Made by a program: the position numbers and the translations under genes. Under the pieces are notes generated by a model. It saw only the letters and a list, made by a program, of their open reading frames with translations, had not been told where the DNA came from and ran no database searches. From the NCBI RefSeq assembly GCF_900111735.1, contig NZ_FOHW01000002.1, forward strand, positions 116,781 to 180,780: a DNA stretch of 64,000 nt, given 5' to 3'. The stretch is from Pseudomonas graminis. GTDB taxonomy: Bacteria > Pseudomonadota > Gammaproteobacteria > Pseudomonadales > Pseudomonadaceae. This document shows positions 20,485 to 30,992 of the stretch, one piece after another (the first letter of the stretch is position 1; the number at the start of each line of letters is the position of its first letter).

Positions 20485-21738
20485 TTGCGCATGCTGTTAT
20501 TGATCGGAGCCTGTCTGCTGGGGCTCAACGCACAGGCGGCCACGGGCGATATCGCGATGCTGGATCGCGCAGTCTGGCCGGAGGCTCTGGAAACGCCGCA
20601 GCTGTTCGACGTCGCGTCTCGCGCGCAGATTCTCAGCTTCGCCCATCAGTTGCTGGAAAGCGAAAAGCTCAGCGATGCCCAGCTTGGTGCGCGTCTGGGC
20701 CTGCGCCAGATCAACCTGCCGACGGTGAACCTGATCCGCACACGGCTGTGGACGCGGCTGTTCGAGAACTGGACGTTCGCTGAAAAAACCTGTGAAGCCG
20801 ACGCCTCATTCTGCGTGCTGGTCGACGACGTGCCGATGCTGCGCCAGCGCGCCGCGGAATACAAAGTGGCCGATGATTCCTTCTATGCGCAATGGGCAGC
20901 GCCCGCGGATGCTTTCAGCCAGCGCTATCTCAACGAACTGTTGCGTATGGCTGCCTTGTTCCCGCAGACCAGCAGCGAGATCGAGCGTTACAACTCCGAC
21001 GAACTCAGCGGTGAGGAAATGCCGGACCGGACCTTCCTGCTCAATTTCGAAAGCGGTCCTACCGTCGCTGATGGCGCGACGGACTGGCTGGCTGACTTCA
21101 TGCGCCAGCAGAAAATCACCGCAACCTTCTTCGTCCTGGGCAAAAGCCTGCAAAGTCGTCTCGACAGCACCTCGCCCCAAGCGCTGCAGAACGTCTACCG
21201 GCAGCAATGCGTCGGCCTGCAGGGCTGGGAATTCAGGTCCCATGCCCACTGGCGCGACTGGCAAGACTCCATCGAGCGTACGGCCGCGCTGGTTCAGCAG
21301 GTGCTGCCGGACAATTTCGTGCCGCTGTTCCGCCCGCCTTACGGGCATCGTCGTGCCGACAGCGCGCCGTTCTTCCGCGATCAGCAGATGCGGGTTTCGC
21401 TGTGGAACATCGATTCCCAGGACAGTACCGGACGCATCAGCGCCGAGCAGGCTGCCAACCGGGTGCTTACGCTGATGCTGCTCTGGCGGCGCGGCAATGT
21501 GGTGTTCCATGACAGCACGGACAAGCCGCAGCAGGCGGTGCCATGGCTGATGGCCAATACCGCGCAAAGCGGCGTGATATGGGAGGACTGCCATATCTAC
21601 CCGCAGCAGTTGGCAGATGAAGAAGATGTGCCGGATGAGGAGGCTGAGACGCCCGACGATGACGCCCCGGAAGACCCGACCGAGCAGCCCGATACAGCTG
21701 TTGATCAGGCGTTGCCAGCGGCGAAAGAAAGGGAATAA
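20485..21738 (+). CDS. Secreted NodB-fold (polysaccharide deacetylase-like) protein, probably catalytically altered
   Basis: Signal peptide at residues 1-19 (ending NAQAA), an N-terminal helical part, then a NodB-type domain from about 183 to 375, and a very acidic tail (376-413). Motif 3 (RPPYG, 283-287), the motif 4 region (WNIDSQD) and motif 5 (VVFHDS, H342) are clear. Motif 1, normally TFDDGP, reads NFESGP at 187-192, and motif 2 lacks the HxxxH spacing (SHAHW, 252-256). Metal binding is therefore doubtful. A TTG start at 20485 lies 9 bases after GGGAG; an ATG at 20491 is the alternative. Function unknown. Confidence 0.75.
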   Translation: MRMLLLIGACLLGLNAQAATGDIAMLDRAVWPEALETPQLFDVASRAQILSFAHQLLESEKLSDAQLGARLGLRQINLPTVNLIRTRLWTRLFENWTFAEKTCEADASFCVLVDDVPMLRQRAAEYKVADDSFYAQWAAPADAFSQRYLNELLRMAALFPQTSSEIERYNSDELSGEEMPDRTFLLNFESGPTVADGATDWLADFMRQQKITATFFVLGKSLQSRLDSTSPQALQNVYRQQCVGLQGWEFRSHAHWRDWQDSIERTAALVQQVLPDNFVPLFRPPYGHRRADSAPFFRDQQMRVSLWNIDSQDSTGRISAEQAANRVLTLMLLWRRGNVVFHDSTDKPQQAVPWLMANTAQSGVIWEDCHIYPQQLADEEDVPDEEAETPDDDAPEDPTEQPDTAVDQALPAAKERE

Positions 21739-22052
21739 CGAAAACAGATGTCGGAAATTTCCGGGGATTTGTCCCAGACCGGACTTCCGACTGTAAACGC
21801 GGCTGATCCATACGCCAAGGGCTAATTTGCCCCCTGAAAAATAAACTTCAAAAAGCGCCGAAACGCGTTTTTATGTCATCGGTTTTGCGGTATTACGACA
21901 ACAGACCGCCGAAACCTGCAACACAGGTGGCGTCTTTCCAGACCCCACTTTGCGCAATTTTCTCCTGCCTCAAGGGGAAAGCCTAGGCGGCCTTTTCGTG
22001 GCGCGGCATCGCTGTGTGTTGCGTCACTTGGCTACTACAAAGGTGAGCGAGT
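21739..22052. other. Intergenic region before the PIN-PhoH gene
   Basis: 314 bases without a credible gene. It probably carries the promoter of the PIN-PhoH gene, but I cannot point to convincing -35/-10 boxes. A short mixed palindrome lies around 21898-21945 (CGACAACAGACCGCCG... to ACAGGTGGCG). No repeat of either intergenic family is present. Confidence 0.4.
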
Positions 22053-23447
22053 ATGGATGACCACGGACGCACCCCTTCCTCTAACCAGCCAATCCTCTAC
22101 GTGCTCGATACCAACGTATTGATCCATGATCCAAATGCGCTTCTGAATTTCGAAGAACATCACGTTGCACTCCCCATGACGGTCCTGGAAGAACTGGACA
22201 AGCTCAAGGCGGGCAAACATTCGGTGGCTGCTGAATGCCGGCAGGCGATCCGGTTGATTGACAAGACACTCGGCGAAGCGACCCCGGAGGAGGTCGAAAA
22301 AGGCGTACCGATCGATCGCGGTACAGGTGTTTTCAAGGGTTATCTGTCCATCCTCATGAACAAGCGGCAGGAACCCAACCGGCTGCTGCCCGACAATCTA
22401 AACGACAACATCATCATCAATCAGTTGATTGACCTGCATGCGCAGAAAAAGGACACGCGCATCGTACTGGTCACCAAAGACATCAACATGCGGCTTAAGG
22501 CACGCGCCTGTGGAATCGAAGCCGAGGACTACAGCACCGACCAACTGGTCGACGACGTGTCGATGCTGTCCCGCGGTTACCACAATATGACCGGCTCTTT
22601 CTGGGACCGGGTGAGCAAAGTCGATACCCGTCAGGACCACGGCCGTACCTGGCACAAAGTGCAGATGATCGAGCAGATTCCGTCTGTGCACATCAACGAA
22701 TTCATCATCGATGAGCAGGGGTTCGTGGGTTGGGTCAAAGGCGTCAAGCCTGATGAGCTGCTGTTGCTGGACATGCATCAAGAGCCGCTGCTGCACCAGG
22801 AAGCGTGGGGGCTGAAGCCACGTGACATCTATCAGGGGCTGGCGCTGTTTGCGCTGCTCGATCCGGATATTCATCTGGTGAACCTGTCCGGCGCGGCCGG
22901 TTCGGGCAAGACCATTCTCGCCCTGGCCGCTGCCATCGAGCAGACCATGGTCAGCAAGCGTTATCGCCGCATCATCGCCACCCGTAGCGTGCAGGGGCTC
23001 GACCAGGAGATCGGCTTTCTGCCCGGCACCGAAGCAGAAAAAATGGAACCATGGCTTGGCGCGATCACCGACAACCTGGAAGCGTTGCACATGGACGATG
23101 AAAACACCCATGGCAGCGTGGATTACATCCTGAGCAAAGTGCCGCTGCAGTTCAAATCCCTCAACTACATCCGGGGCCGAAGCTTTCAGCAGAGCCTGAT
23201 CCTGATCGACGAATGCCAGAACCTTACGCCGCACCAGATGAAAACCATCATCACCCGGGCCGGCGCGGGTTCCAAGGTGGTCTGCCTGGGCAACTTGGCG
23301 CAGATCGATACCCCTTATCTGTCGGCTACCAGTTCGGGGCTGACCTACCTGACGGAGCGTTTCAAGGATTTCCCCAACGGCGTACACATCAGTCTGCAAG
23401 GTGTTCCACGCTCGATCCTGGCCGAATATGCGGAGAGCCATTTGTAA
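22053..23447 (+). CDS. PIN-PhoH family ATPase/ribonuclease (PhoH2/YlaK type)
   Basis: A 464-residue cytosolic protein with an N-terminal PIN nuclease domain (YVLDTNVLIHDP, Asp19, with LVTKDINMR later) and a C-terminal PhoH ATPase domain. Walker A is GAAGSGKT at 280-287 and Walker B is LILIDECQN near 380. Proteins of this architecture couple ATP-dependent RNA unwinding to PIN cleavage. Distinct from the single-domain PhoH-like protein (YbeZ). The ATG at 22053 is preceded by a weak GGTGAG site. It stands alone between two intergenic regions. Confidence 0.9.
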   Translation: MDDHGRTPSSNQPILYVLDTNVLIHDPNALLNFEEHHVALPMTVLEELDKLKAGKHSVAAECRQAIRLIDKTLGEATPEEVEKGVPIDRGTGVFKGYLSILMNKRQEPNRLLPDNLNDNIIINQLIDLHAQKKDTRIVLVTKDINMRLKARACGIEAEDYSTDQLVDDVSMLSRGYHNMTGSFWDRVSKVDTRQDHGRTWHKVQMIEQIPSVHINEFIIDEQGFVGWVKGVKPDELLLLDMHQEPLLHQEAWGLKPRDIYQGLALFALLDPDIHLVNLSGAAGSGKTILALAAAIEQTMVSKRYRRIIATRSVQGLDQEIGFLPGTEAEKMEPWLGAITDNLEALHMDDENTHGSVDYILSKVPLQFKSLNYIRGRSFQQSLILIDECQNLTPHQMKTIITRAGAGSKVVCLGNLAQIDTPYLSATSSGLTYLTERFKDFPNGVHISLQGVPRSILAEYAESHL

Positions 23448-23457
23448 CGTGGCAGCA

Positions 23458-23525
23458 GCTTCAAGCCTCAAGCTGCAAGCCGACGTCCGCTCAGGGTCGT
23501 TAGCTTGCAGCTTGTGGCTTCTAGC
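23458..23525. repeat. Intergenic AAGC-type repeat
   Basis: CTTCAAGCCTCAAGCTGCAA on the left is answered by AGCTTGCAGCTTGTGGCTTC on the right, forming an imperfect inverted pair. It belongs with 17108-17205 and 53418-53503. It sits between the PIN-PhoH gene and moaC. Confidence 0.75.
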
Positions 23526-23567
23526 CCTAACTCCCTACAATCCCCGCTCCTGTTCAGGAGTCATCCC

Positions 23568-24053
23568 GTGCTCACTCATCTCGATTCCCAAGGTCGCGCC
23601 CACATGGTCGACGTCACTGAAAAAGACGTGACGTTCCGTGAAGCCGTGGCCGAAGCGCGCGTGCGCATGCTGCCCGAAACCCTGCAAATGATCGTCGCAG
23701 GCGGACATCCCAAGGGGGATGTATTTGCCGTCGCGCGCATCGCCGGCATCCAGGCCGCGAAGAAAACCAGCGATCTGATTCCCCTCTGCCACCCGTTGAT
23801 GCTCACCGGCGTGAAGGTCGAACTCACCGCAGAAAGCCCTGACACCGTGCATATCCTTGCCCGCTGCAAACTCTCCGGCCAGACCGGTGTGGAAATGGAA
23901 GCGCTGACCGCCGCCAGCATCGCGGCCCTGACCATCTACGACATGTGCAAGGCGGTGGACCGCGGCATGACCATCGAACACGTGCGGCTGCTCGAAAAAC
24001 TCGGTGGCAAAAGCGGACACTTCATCGCCGACGAACAGGTGAGCGCCCAATGA
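23568..24053 (+). CDS. moaC: Cyclic pyranopterin monophosphate synthase MoaC
   Basis: Second enzyme of molybdenum cofactor synthesis; it turns the MoaA product into cyclic pyranopterin monophosphate. Visible signatures are [10 protein letters not shown] with the active-site His and [11 protein letters not shown], and a C-terminal GGKSGHF. I choose the GTG at 23568 because it gives 161 residues, the family length, and follows CAGGAG by 7 bases. The open frame extends upstream only into repeat sequence. It overlaps moaD by 4 bases. Confidence 0.96.
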   Translation: MLTHLDSQGRAHMVDVTEKDVTFREAVAEARVRMLPETLQMIVAGGHPKGDVFAVARIAGIQAAKKTSDLIPLCHPLMLTGVKVELTAESPDTVHILARCKLSGQTGVEMEALTAASIAALTIYDMCKAVDRGMTIEHVRLLEKLGGKSGHFIADEQVSAQ

Positions 24054-24301
24054 CTATTCACGTGCAAGTCCAGTTCTTCGCGCGTTTTCGCGAAACCCTC
24101 GGCACCGAGAGCGAGAAGCTCGAAGGCGCGTTCGCCACCGTCGACGCCGTGCGCCAGCATTTGCTCGAGCGCGGCGGTGTGTGGGACGTGCTGAGCGAGA
24201 AAGGCATCATGTGCGCCCGCAATCAGGAGCTGTGCTCCCTGGACACGGCCGTTGAGCCGGGCGATGAAGTGGCCTTCTTTCCGACCGTCACCGGAGGCTG
24301 A
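24050..24301 (+). CDS. moaD: Molybdopterin synthase sulfur carrier subunit MoaD
   Basis: Small ubiquitin-like protein (83 residues) that carries sulfur as a C-terminal thiocarboxylate to molybdopterin synthase. It ends in the required Gly-Gly (PTVTGG) and has the beta-grasp pattern ([11 protein letters not shown] at the front, [11 protein letters not shown] at the end). The ATG overlaps the moaC stop as ATGA, so the two are translationally coupled. One base separates its stop from the moaE start. Confidence 0.95.
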   Translation: MTIHVQVQFFARFRETLGTESEKLEGAFATVDAVRQHLLERGGVWDVLSEKGIMCARNQELCSLDTAVEPGDEVAFFPTVTGG

Positions 24302-24302
24302 T

Positions 24303-24761
24303 ATGAGCGTGCGAGTGCAAGCCGCAGCGTTTGATCCCGGTGCGGAAGTCAACGCCATGCACGACGCCAACGTTGGCGTAGGTGCAGTGGTCAGCTTTGT
24401 TGGCTATGTGCGAGATTTCAACGATGGCCGTGAGGTGGCGGGTATGTTTCTTGAGCACTATCCCGGCATGACCGAGAAAGCGCTGCTTAACATCGTCGAT
24501 GAAGCGCAGCAGCGCTGGCCGCTGCTCAAGCTGGAAGTGATTCATCGGGTGGGCAATCTGGAGCCGGGGGAGCCGATTGTGTTCGTCGCGGCCGCCAGCG
24601 CCCATCGTCAGGCGGCATTCGAAGCCTGCGATTTCGTCATGGACTACCTGAAGACCCGAGCGCCGTTCTGGAAGAAGGAAAACACGTCAGAAGGACCGCG
24701 CTGGGTTGAAGGGCGGTCCAGCGATCACAAGGCTGCGGATCGCTGGAAACAGGAGGGCTAA
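24303..24761 (+). CDS. moaE: Molybdopterin synthase catalytic subunit MoaE
   Basis: Large subunit of molybdopterin synthase, which inserts two sulfurs from MoaD into cyclic pyranopterin monophosphate. Typical blocks are GAVVSFVGYVRDFNDG, LEHYPGMTEKAL, HRVGNLEPGEPIV, and KTRAPFWKKE with the catalytic lysines. 152 residues. Third gene of a moaCDE set; no moaA or moaB is present nearby, so the pathway is completed from elsewhere. Confidence 0.96.
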   Translation: MSVRVQAAAFDPGAEVNAMHDANVGVGAVVSFVGYVRDFNDGREVAGMFLEHYPGMTEKALLNIVDEAQQRWPLLKLEVIHRVGNLEPGEPIVFVAAASAHRQAAFEACDFVMDYLKTRAPFWKKENTSEGPRWVEGRSSDHKAADRWKQEG

Positions 24762-24771
24762 ACGCACGTAA

Positions 24772-24860
24772 CTGTAGGAGCGCGCTTGCCCGCGAATCGG
24801 TATGTCTGTGACAGGTGGGCCAATTGACCCACCACGTTCGCGAGCAAGCGCGCCCCCACA
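24772..24860. repeat. REP/REPIN inverted pair
   Basis: CTGTAGGAGCGCGCTTGCCC at the left pairs with CGAGCAAGCGCGCCCCCACA at the right (a few mismatches). It fills the space between the convergent moaE and rhlB genes, where a folded transcript would form a long hairpin on either strand. Confidence 0.85.
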
Positions 24861-24868
24861 AATAGCCA

Positions 24869-26341
24869 TCATTCCGCCGCAGGAATCACTCGCTGCACGC
24901 GCACCACAGGGCGCAACAACACGGTTGGCGGTGTCTCGCAGCTGATCTTGCGGCCCAGCTTCTCTTCGATCGACGGCAGCTGATACGAATCGTCTTCACC
25001 AGCGAAGCTGATCGACACGCCGTCTGCACCGGCACGACCGGTCCGGCCGATGCGATGCACGTAGTCGTCCGGTACTTCCGGCAGGGTGAAGTTGATCACG
25101 TGGCTGATGCCGTCGATGTGAATCCCGCGACCCGCAACGTCAGTCGCCACCAGCACCCGAATCTTGCCTTCACGAAAGCCTTCCAGCGTCTTGATGCGCT
25201 TGTGTTGGGGCACGTCGCCTGACAACTGCGCGGCATTGATGCCGTCACGCACGAGGCGCTCTTCGATACGCCGCACTTCGTCCTTGCGGTTGGCGAAGAC
25301 CATCACCCGCTCCCAACCGTGATCATTGATCAGGTTGAACAGCAGCTTGTACTTGTCAGCACCGGCCACGGCATAAATATGCTGCTCGACGGTGTCGCTG
25401 GCGACGTTCAGCGATTCGATTTCGACGATCGCAGGATCCGTCGTCCACTGCTTGGCCAGGTTCATCACGTCTTCGGTGAAGGTGGCGGAAAACAGCAGCG
25501 TCTGGCGCTCGCCCTTGTGCGGGGTCTGGCGAATGATCGAGCGGACCTGGGGAATGAAGCCCATGTCGAGCATGCGGTCAGCTTCGTCAAGCACCATGAC
25601 TTCAACCATGTCCAGGTGCACTTCGCCGCGCTGGGCGAAGTCCAGCAGGCGACCTGGCGTGGCGACCAGAATGTCGCAATGGCGCGCTTCGAGGTGTTTG
25701 AGTTGCTTGTCGAAATCCATGCCGCCCACAAACGTCATTACGTTGAGGTCGGTGTACTTGGTCAGCGCCTCGGCGTCCTTGGCGATCTGCACCACCAGCT
25801 CGCGAGTCGGCGCAATGATCAGCGCACGGGGTTCCCCCATGTAGCGCTCTTTCGGCGGAGGCGTCTGGGTCAGCTGGGTAATGATGGAAATCAGGAAGGC
25901 GGCGGTCTTGCCGGTGCCGGTCTGGGCACGGCCGATGGCATCGCGGCCTTTGAGGGTGTAACCCAGAACGCCCGCCTGGATCGGCGTGCAATACGGGAAG
26001 CCCAGGTCCTGAATGGCGTGCATCAGTTCGGGGGCAAGAGGGAAATCGTGGAAGCGGGTTTTGCCTTCCTGGGGGTCGACGACGAAGTCTTCGGGTTTCC
26101 AGGGAATGACGACGGGCTTGGGCGCACGTTCACGGCGCGGGCGTTCGGCCCTGACGGGCGATGTAACGGCCGGTGCGGTGGCTGCCGAATGCTCGGACGT
26201 TGGCACGTGCACTTCTGCTGCTGACGGTTCCCGCGAGACGCTTTCGGTCTGTTGCTGGCGGACGGGGAGGGGAGCAGCAGGCGCGAGCGGCTCAGCCTCG
26301 CTTTTTCCGAACATCTTTTTAAGTGCTTTGAGCACGGTCAT
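24869..26341 (-). CDS. rhlB: DEAD-box RNA helicase RhlB
   Basis: ATP-dependent RNA helicase, usually an RNA degradosome partner of RNase E. The N-terminal about 85 residues are low complexity (Ala, Pro, Arg rich). The helicase core then shows the Q-motif region, Walker [21 protein letters not shown] (VLDEADRML), SAT, and [10 protein letters not shown]. 490 residues, longer than the E. coli protein because of the N-terminal tail. The C-terminus ends without a long basic extension. Symbol by similarity to the pseudomonad RhlB proteins; other RhlE-type helicases are less likely. Confidence 0.85.
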   Translation of the reverse strand: MTVLKALKKMFGKSEAEPLAPAAPLPVRQQQTESVSREPSAAEVHVPTSEHSAATAPAVTSPVRAERPRRERAPKPVVIPWKPEDFVVDPQEGKTRFHDFPLAPELMHAIQDLGFPYCTPIQAGVLGYTLKGRDAIGRAQTGTGKTAAFLISIITQLTQTPPPKERYMGEPRALIIAPTRELVVQIAKDAEALTKYTDLNVMTFVGGMDFDKQLKHLEARHCDILVATPGRLLDFAQRGEVHLDMVEVMVLDEADRMLDMGFIPQVRSIIRQTPHKGERQTLLFSATFTEDVMNLAKQWTTDPAIVEIESLNVASDTVEQHIYAVAGADKYKLLFNLINDHGWERVMVFANRKDEVRRIEERLVRDGINAAQLSGDVPQHKRIKTLEGFREGKIRVLVATDVAGRGIHIDGISHVINFTLPEVPDDYVHRIGRTGRAGADGVSISFAGEDDSYQLPSIEEKLGRKISCETPPTVLLRPVVRVQRVIPAAE

Positions 26342-26449
26342 CTCATCGATTGATTTAGGAATGTACGCCGGGGAGTGTAAAGCAAGAACCCGGCGCAGCG
26401 TAGTGTCCTAGCAAATCCGCAACGCAATTGGAAGGATCAAATGAGTGGA

Positions 26450-27145
<696 letters not shown>

Positions 27146-27243
27146 TTAAGGCGGTGCGTCGAGCCGTCAATGTGGAATTCAGGATGTCGCAAGGTTACAA
27201 GTTTTGATCTTGACCTGTCGCTAATTCGACATTGCCAGCATGG

Positions 27244-27259
27244 TGGTACGGGCTTTGCT
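27244..27259 (+). promoter_or_regulatory. Sigma-54-type promoter upstream of aapJ
   Basis: TGGTACGGGCTTTGCT has GG and GC separated by exactly 10 bases, as required for RpoN (-24/-12), and agrees with TGGCACG-N4-TTGCW at all but one strongly conserved base. Transcription would begin near 27270. Acidic amino-acid transporters of pseudomonads are often RpoN dependent. Confidence 0.65.
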
Positions 27260-27269
27260 ACATAACCCG

Positions 27270-27595
27270 CGGAGTGAAGGCGCTCACCTCGGGCGGTAAC
27301 ACTAATAGGCTATCAAGCAGACAGCCAAGTGTTGCGTCAGAGGCAGCAAGGAATCATCGAGCAGGATTCCCGGCACGATTCGCTTTGAACCTCGGGGTTC
27401 AAGGACATCATGGGGCTTCAGTCTGCTGGGCTCGCAACATGCCGGACACGCGATGACCAGATGCCTGGCGTCGGTGGCGGTAAACGGGTTCAACGTCGCA
27501 TGACCCAAAAACAAGCCAGCACGGGTCATGAATGCCTCACAAGGGTGCGACGGGGCTGAGGCTCCTACACAACAAAGAGCAAACTGGAGGTTCGA
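27270..27595 (+). other. Long leader between the RpoN-type promoter and aapJ
   Basis: About 325 nt with no credible gene. It holds a tight hairpin TTGAACC-TCGG-GGTTCAA at 27386-27403 and a second GGTTCAA-like run near 27488. The ribosome site TGGAGG lies before the aapJ ATG. A start-to-stop frame on the minus strand (27302-27529) has no gene-like codon pattern and was not called. Confidence 0.4.
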
Positions 27596-28627
27596 ATGAA
27601 GATGTTGAAATCCACCCTGGCTGTAGTGGCCGCCGCTGCAGCGCTCGGCCTGACCGGGTTCGCTCAAGCGGGTGCCAAGCTGGACGCCATTCAGAAGAAG
27701 GGCTTTATCCAGTGCGGCGTCAGCGACGGTCTGCCAGGTTTCTCGGTTCCGGACGCCAGCGGCAAGATCCAGGGCATCGACGCCGACTTCTGCCGCGCTG
27801 TCGCTGCGGCGGTGTTTGGCGACGCGACCAAGGTCAAGTTCAGCCAATTGAACGCCAAAGAGCGCTTCACCGCGCTGCAGTCCGGCGAAATCGACATCCT
27901 GTCGCGTAACACCACCTGGACCAGCTCCCGCGATGCGAGCATGGGCCTTGTGTTCCCGGGCTTCGTCACTTACTACGACGGCGTTGGCTTCCTGGCCAAC
28001 AGCAAGCTGGGCGTGAAAAGTGCCAAGGAACTGGACGGCGCGACCATCTGTATTCAAGCCGGTACCACCACTGAGTTGAACGTGTCGGACTACTTCCGCG
28101 CCAACAACCTCAAGTACACCCCGATCACGTTCGACACCTCCGACGAAAGCGCCAAGTCGCTGGAATCCGGTCGTTGCGACGTACTGACCTCCGACAAATC
28201 CCAGCTCTACGCACAGCGCTCAAAGCTGGCCTCGCCGAAGGACTACGTCGTTCTGCCTGAAACCATCTCCAAAGAACCGCTGGGCCCTGTTGTCGCCCGT
28301 GGCGATGAAGACTGGACCACCATCGTTCGCTGGGTTGGCTACGCGCTGCTGAACGCGGAAGAAGCAGGCGTCACGTCGAAAAACGTTGAAGCCAAAGCCA
28401 AATCCACCAAGAACCCTGACGTGGCCCGCCTGCTGGGTGCCGACGGCGATTACGGTCCGCAGCTTAAGCTGAAGAAAGACTGGGTCGTGCAGATCGTCAA
28501 GCAAGTCGGTAACTACGGCGAGATGTTCGAGAAGAACCTGGGCGCAGGCACTCCTCTGGAGATTGCTCGCGGTCAGAACGCTCTGTGGAACGCTGGCGGC
28601 ATTCAATACGCACCACCAGTGCGTTGA
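27596..28627 (+). CDS. aapJ: General L-amino acid ABC transporter, periplasmic binding protein AapJ
   Basis: Periplasmic solute-binding protein for a polar amino-acid ABC importer (glutamate, aspartate, glutamine and others in the Rhizobium system). It has a signal peptide (residues 1-22, ending GFAQAG) and the family-3 binding-protein pattern: KGFIQCGVSDGLPGFSVPD near the front and FCRAVAAAVFGD, with the ligand-loop RNTTWTSSRD. 343 residues, typical of AapJ/BztA and longer than most family-3 proteins. First gene of a four-gene operon. Confidence 0.94.
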   Translation: MKMLKSTLAVVAAAAALGLTGFAQAGAKLDAIQKKGFIQCGVSDGLPGFSVPDASGKIQGIDADFCRAVAAAVFGDATKVKFSQLNAKERFTALQSGEIDILSRNTTWTSSRDASMGLVFPGFVTYYDGVGFLANSKLGVKSAKELDGATICIQAGTTTELNVSDYFRANNLKYTPITFDTSDESAKSLESGRCDVLTSDKSQLYAQRSKLASPKDYVVLPETISKEPLGPVVARGDEDWTTIVRWVGYALLNAEEAGVTSKNVEAKAKSTKNPDVARLLGADGDYGPQLKLKKDWVVQIVKQVGNYGEMFEKNLGAGTPLEIARGQNALWNAGGIQYAPPVR

Positions 28628-28692
28628 TTGACCTGCACCCGGCTGCGTGAATCGCAGCCGGGCGCTTTGTTGCATTTCTTCCGGGGCACTCC

Positions 28693-29874
28693 ATGCAAAA
28701 TCAAATCAGCGCACCCAAGCAGAGGCTCAGCCTCAGCGACCCTAAAGTGCGTGCGTGGCTATTTCAGATAATTACGGTTGTCGCCGTAGTCGCGATGGGT
28801 TGGTATCTGTTCGATAACACCCAGACCAACCTGCAACACCGGGGTATCACCTCAGGTTTCGGTTTCCTTGAAAACAGTGCCGGCTTCGGCATCGCGCAGC
28901 ACCTGATTCCGTTCACGGAGTCGGACACCTACGCGCGGGTTTTCCTGATCGGTTTGCTCAACACGCTGCTAGTGACGTTCATTGGCGTGATTCTCGCGAC
29001 CCTGCTGGGCTTCATCGTCGGCGTCGCGCGTCTGTCCAACAACTGGATCATCAACAAACTGGCGACGGTTTACGTCGAAGTCTTCCGTAACATTCCGCCG
29101 CTGCTGCAGATCCTGTTCTGGTACTTCGCGGTGTTCCTGACCCTGCCGGGTCCGCGGGCGGCCCACGGGTTTCTCGGGTCCTTCTTCGTCAGCAGCCGTG
29201 GCCTGAACATGCCTGCCGCGATTGCCACCGATGCGGCGTGGCCGTTTGTGATCAGCGTGGTACTGGCCATTGTCGCCATCGTGTTCATGACGCGCTGGGC
29301 GAACAAGCGCTTCGAAGCCACGGGCGTACCGTTTCACAAGTTCTGGGCGGGCCTTGCGCTGTTCATCGTGATCCCTGCGCTCTGCGCGCTGATCTTCGGT
29401 GCACCGGTGCATTGGGAACTGCCTGAGCTGAAAGGCTTCAACTTTGTGGGCGGCTGGGTGTTGATCCCGGAACTGCTGGCACTGACCCTGGCGCTGACGG
29501 TGTATACGGCGGCATTCATTGCCGAAATCGTGCGTTCAGGCATCAAATCGGTGAGCCATGGCCAGACCGAAGCAGCTCGCTCGCTGGGCCTGCGTCCAGG
29601 GCCGACGTTGCGCAAGGTCATCATTCCGCAGGCGCTGCGGGTGATCATTCCGCCATTGACCAGCCAATACTTGAACCTGGCGAAGAACTCGTCGCTGGCC
29701 GCCGGTATCGGTTACCCGGAAATGGTTTCGCTGTTCGCCGGTACCGTGCTCAACCAGACCGGTCAGGCCATCGAAGTCATTGCCATCACCATGAGCGTGT
29801 ACCTGGCGATCAGTATCAGCATTTCCCTGCTGATGAACTGGTACAACAAGCGCATTGCGCTGATCGAGCGGTGA
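28693..29874 (+). CDS. aapQ: General L-amino acid ABC transporter permease AapQ
   Basis: Inner-membrane permease with about eight hydrophobic segments, 393 residues, longer than simple HisMQ permeases because of an insert between the first and last helices, which is characteristic of AapQ. The permease coupling motif EAARSLGLRPGPTLRKVIIPQ (EAA loop) lies near residue 295. It pairs with AapM to form the channel. Encoded 65 bases after aapJ and 10 bases before aapM. Confidence 0.93.
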   Translation: MQNQISAPKQRLSLSDPKVRAWLFQIITVVAVVAMGWYLFDNTQTNLQHRGITSGFGFLENSAGFGIAQHLIPFTESDTYARVFLIGLLNTLLVTFIGVILATLLGFIVGVARLSNNWIINKLATVYVEVFRNIPPLLQILFWYFAVFLTLPGPRAAHGFLGSFFVSSRGLNMPAAIATDAAWPFVISVVLAIVAIVFMTRWANKRFEATGVPFHKFWAGLALFIVIPALCALIFGAPVHWELPELKGFNFVGGWVLIPELLALTLALTVYTAAFIAEIVRSGIKSVSHGQTEAARSLGLRPGPTLRKVIIPQALRVIIPPLTSQYLNLAKNSSLAAGIGYPEMVSLFAGTVLNQTGQAIEVIAITMSVYLAISISISLLMNWYNKRIALIER

Positions 29875-29884
29875 GGAAACGCGC

Positions 29885-30982
29885 ATGACATCCCATACTT
29901 TCAAACCCGACATGCCACCGCCGAGCAAAGTCTTCGGCCCGGTGGCATGGATGCGCCAGAACCTGTTCTCGAGTTGGATCAACACGCTGTTGACCCTGTT
30001 CGCGATCTATCTGATCTGGCTGGTTGTTCCACCGCTGCTGAGCTGGGCCATCTTCGATGCCAACTGGGTCGGCACCACGCGCGCCGACTGCACCAAGGCA
30101 GGCGCCTGCTGGGTGTTCATCGAACAGCGCTTCGGCCAGTTCATGTACGGCTACTACCCGCAGGAATTACGCTGGAGGGTCGATCTGACCGTCTGGCTGG
30201 CGATCATCGGCGTCGCGCCGCTGTTCATCAAAGTGATGCCGCGCAAGGCGATTTACGGCCTGTCGTTCCTGTTCATCTACCCGATCATTGCCTACTTCCT
30301 GCTCCATGGCGGGGTGTTCGGCCTGGTGAACGTGCCGACCAGTCAATGGGGCGGCTTGATGCTGACCCTGGTGATCGCCACGGTGGGTATCGCGGGCGCC
30401 TTGCCGTTGGGCGTGATTCTGGCATTGGGGCGTCGCTCCGAAATGCCGGCGATCCGCGTGATGTGCGTGACGTTCATCGAGTTCTGGCGAGGCGTTCCAT
30501 TAATCACCGTACTGTTCATGTCGTCAGTGATGCTGCCGTTGTTCCTGCCTGAAGGCATGAACTTCGACAAACTGCTGCGCGCACTGATCGGCGTGATCCT
30601 GTTCCAGTCGGCGTATGTGGCCGAAGTGGTGCGGGGCGGCATGCAGGCCATTCCGAAGGGGCAGTACGAAGCGGCCGCGGCCATGGGCCTCGGCTACTGG
30701 CGCCGCATGGGTCTGGTGATTCTGCCGCAGGCCCTGAAAATGGTGATTCCCGGCCTCGTCAACACGGTGATCGCGTTGTTCAAGGACACCAGTCTGGTGA
30801 TCATCATCGGCCTGTTCGACCTGCTCAACAGCGTCAAACAAGCTGCCGCCGACCCCAAGTGGCTCGGCATGGCGACCGAGGGTTACGTGTTCGCGGCCCT
30901 GGTGTTCTGGATCTTCTGTTTCGGCATGTCCCGCTACTCCATGCATTTGGAGCGTAAGTTGGACACAGGCCACAAGCGTTAG
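29885..30982 (+). CDS. aapM: General L-amino acid ABC transporter permease AapM
   Basis: Second channel-forming permease of the same importer, 365 residues with several membrane segments. It carries its own coupling loop, [20 protein letters not shown], near residue 260. A GAGGAAA ribosome site precedes the ATG. The soluble segment with [13 protein letters not shown] near residues 58-80 is periplasmic by prediction and has two cysteines. 10 bases separate the stop of aapM from the aapP ATG. Confidence 0.93.
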   Translation: MTSHTFKPDMPPPSKVFGPVAWMRQNLFSSWINTLLTLFAIYLIWLVVPPLLSWAIFDANWVGTTRADCTKAGACWVFIEQRFGQFMYGYYPQELRWRVDLTVWLAIIGVAPLFIKVMPRKAIYGLSFLFIYPIIAYFLLHGGVFGLVNVPTSQWGGLMLTLVIATVGIAGALPLGVILALGRRSEMPAIRVMCVTFIEFWRGVPLITVLFMSSVMLPLFLPEGMNFDKLLRALIGVILFQSAYVAEVVRGGMQAIPKGQYEAAAAMGLGYWRRMGLVILPQALKMVIPGLVNTVIALFKDTSLVIIIGLFDLLNSVKQAAADPKWLGMATEGYVFAALVFWIFCFGMSRYSMHLERKLDTGHKR

Positions 30983-30992
30983 GAGTTTTGTG

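Noticed and set aside
27302..27529. 75-codon minus-strand frame in the aap leader with a CxxCC motif
   Set aside because: Third-position GC is not raised as in the neighbouring genes, there is no ribosome site, and it would run through the inferred leader and RpoN promoter region.
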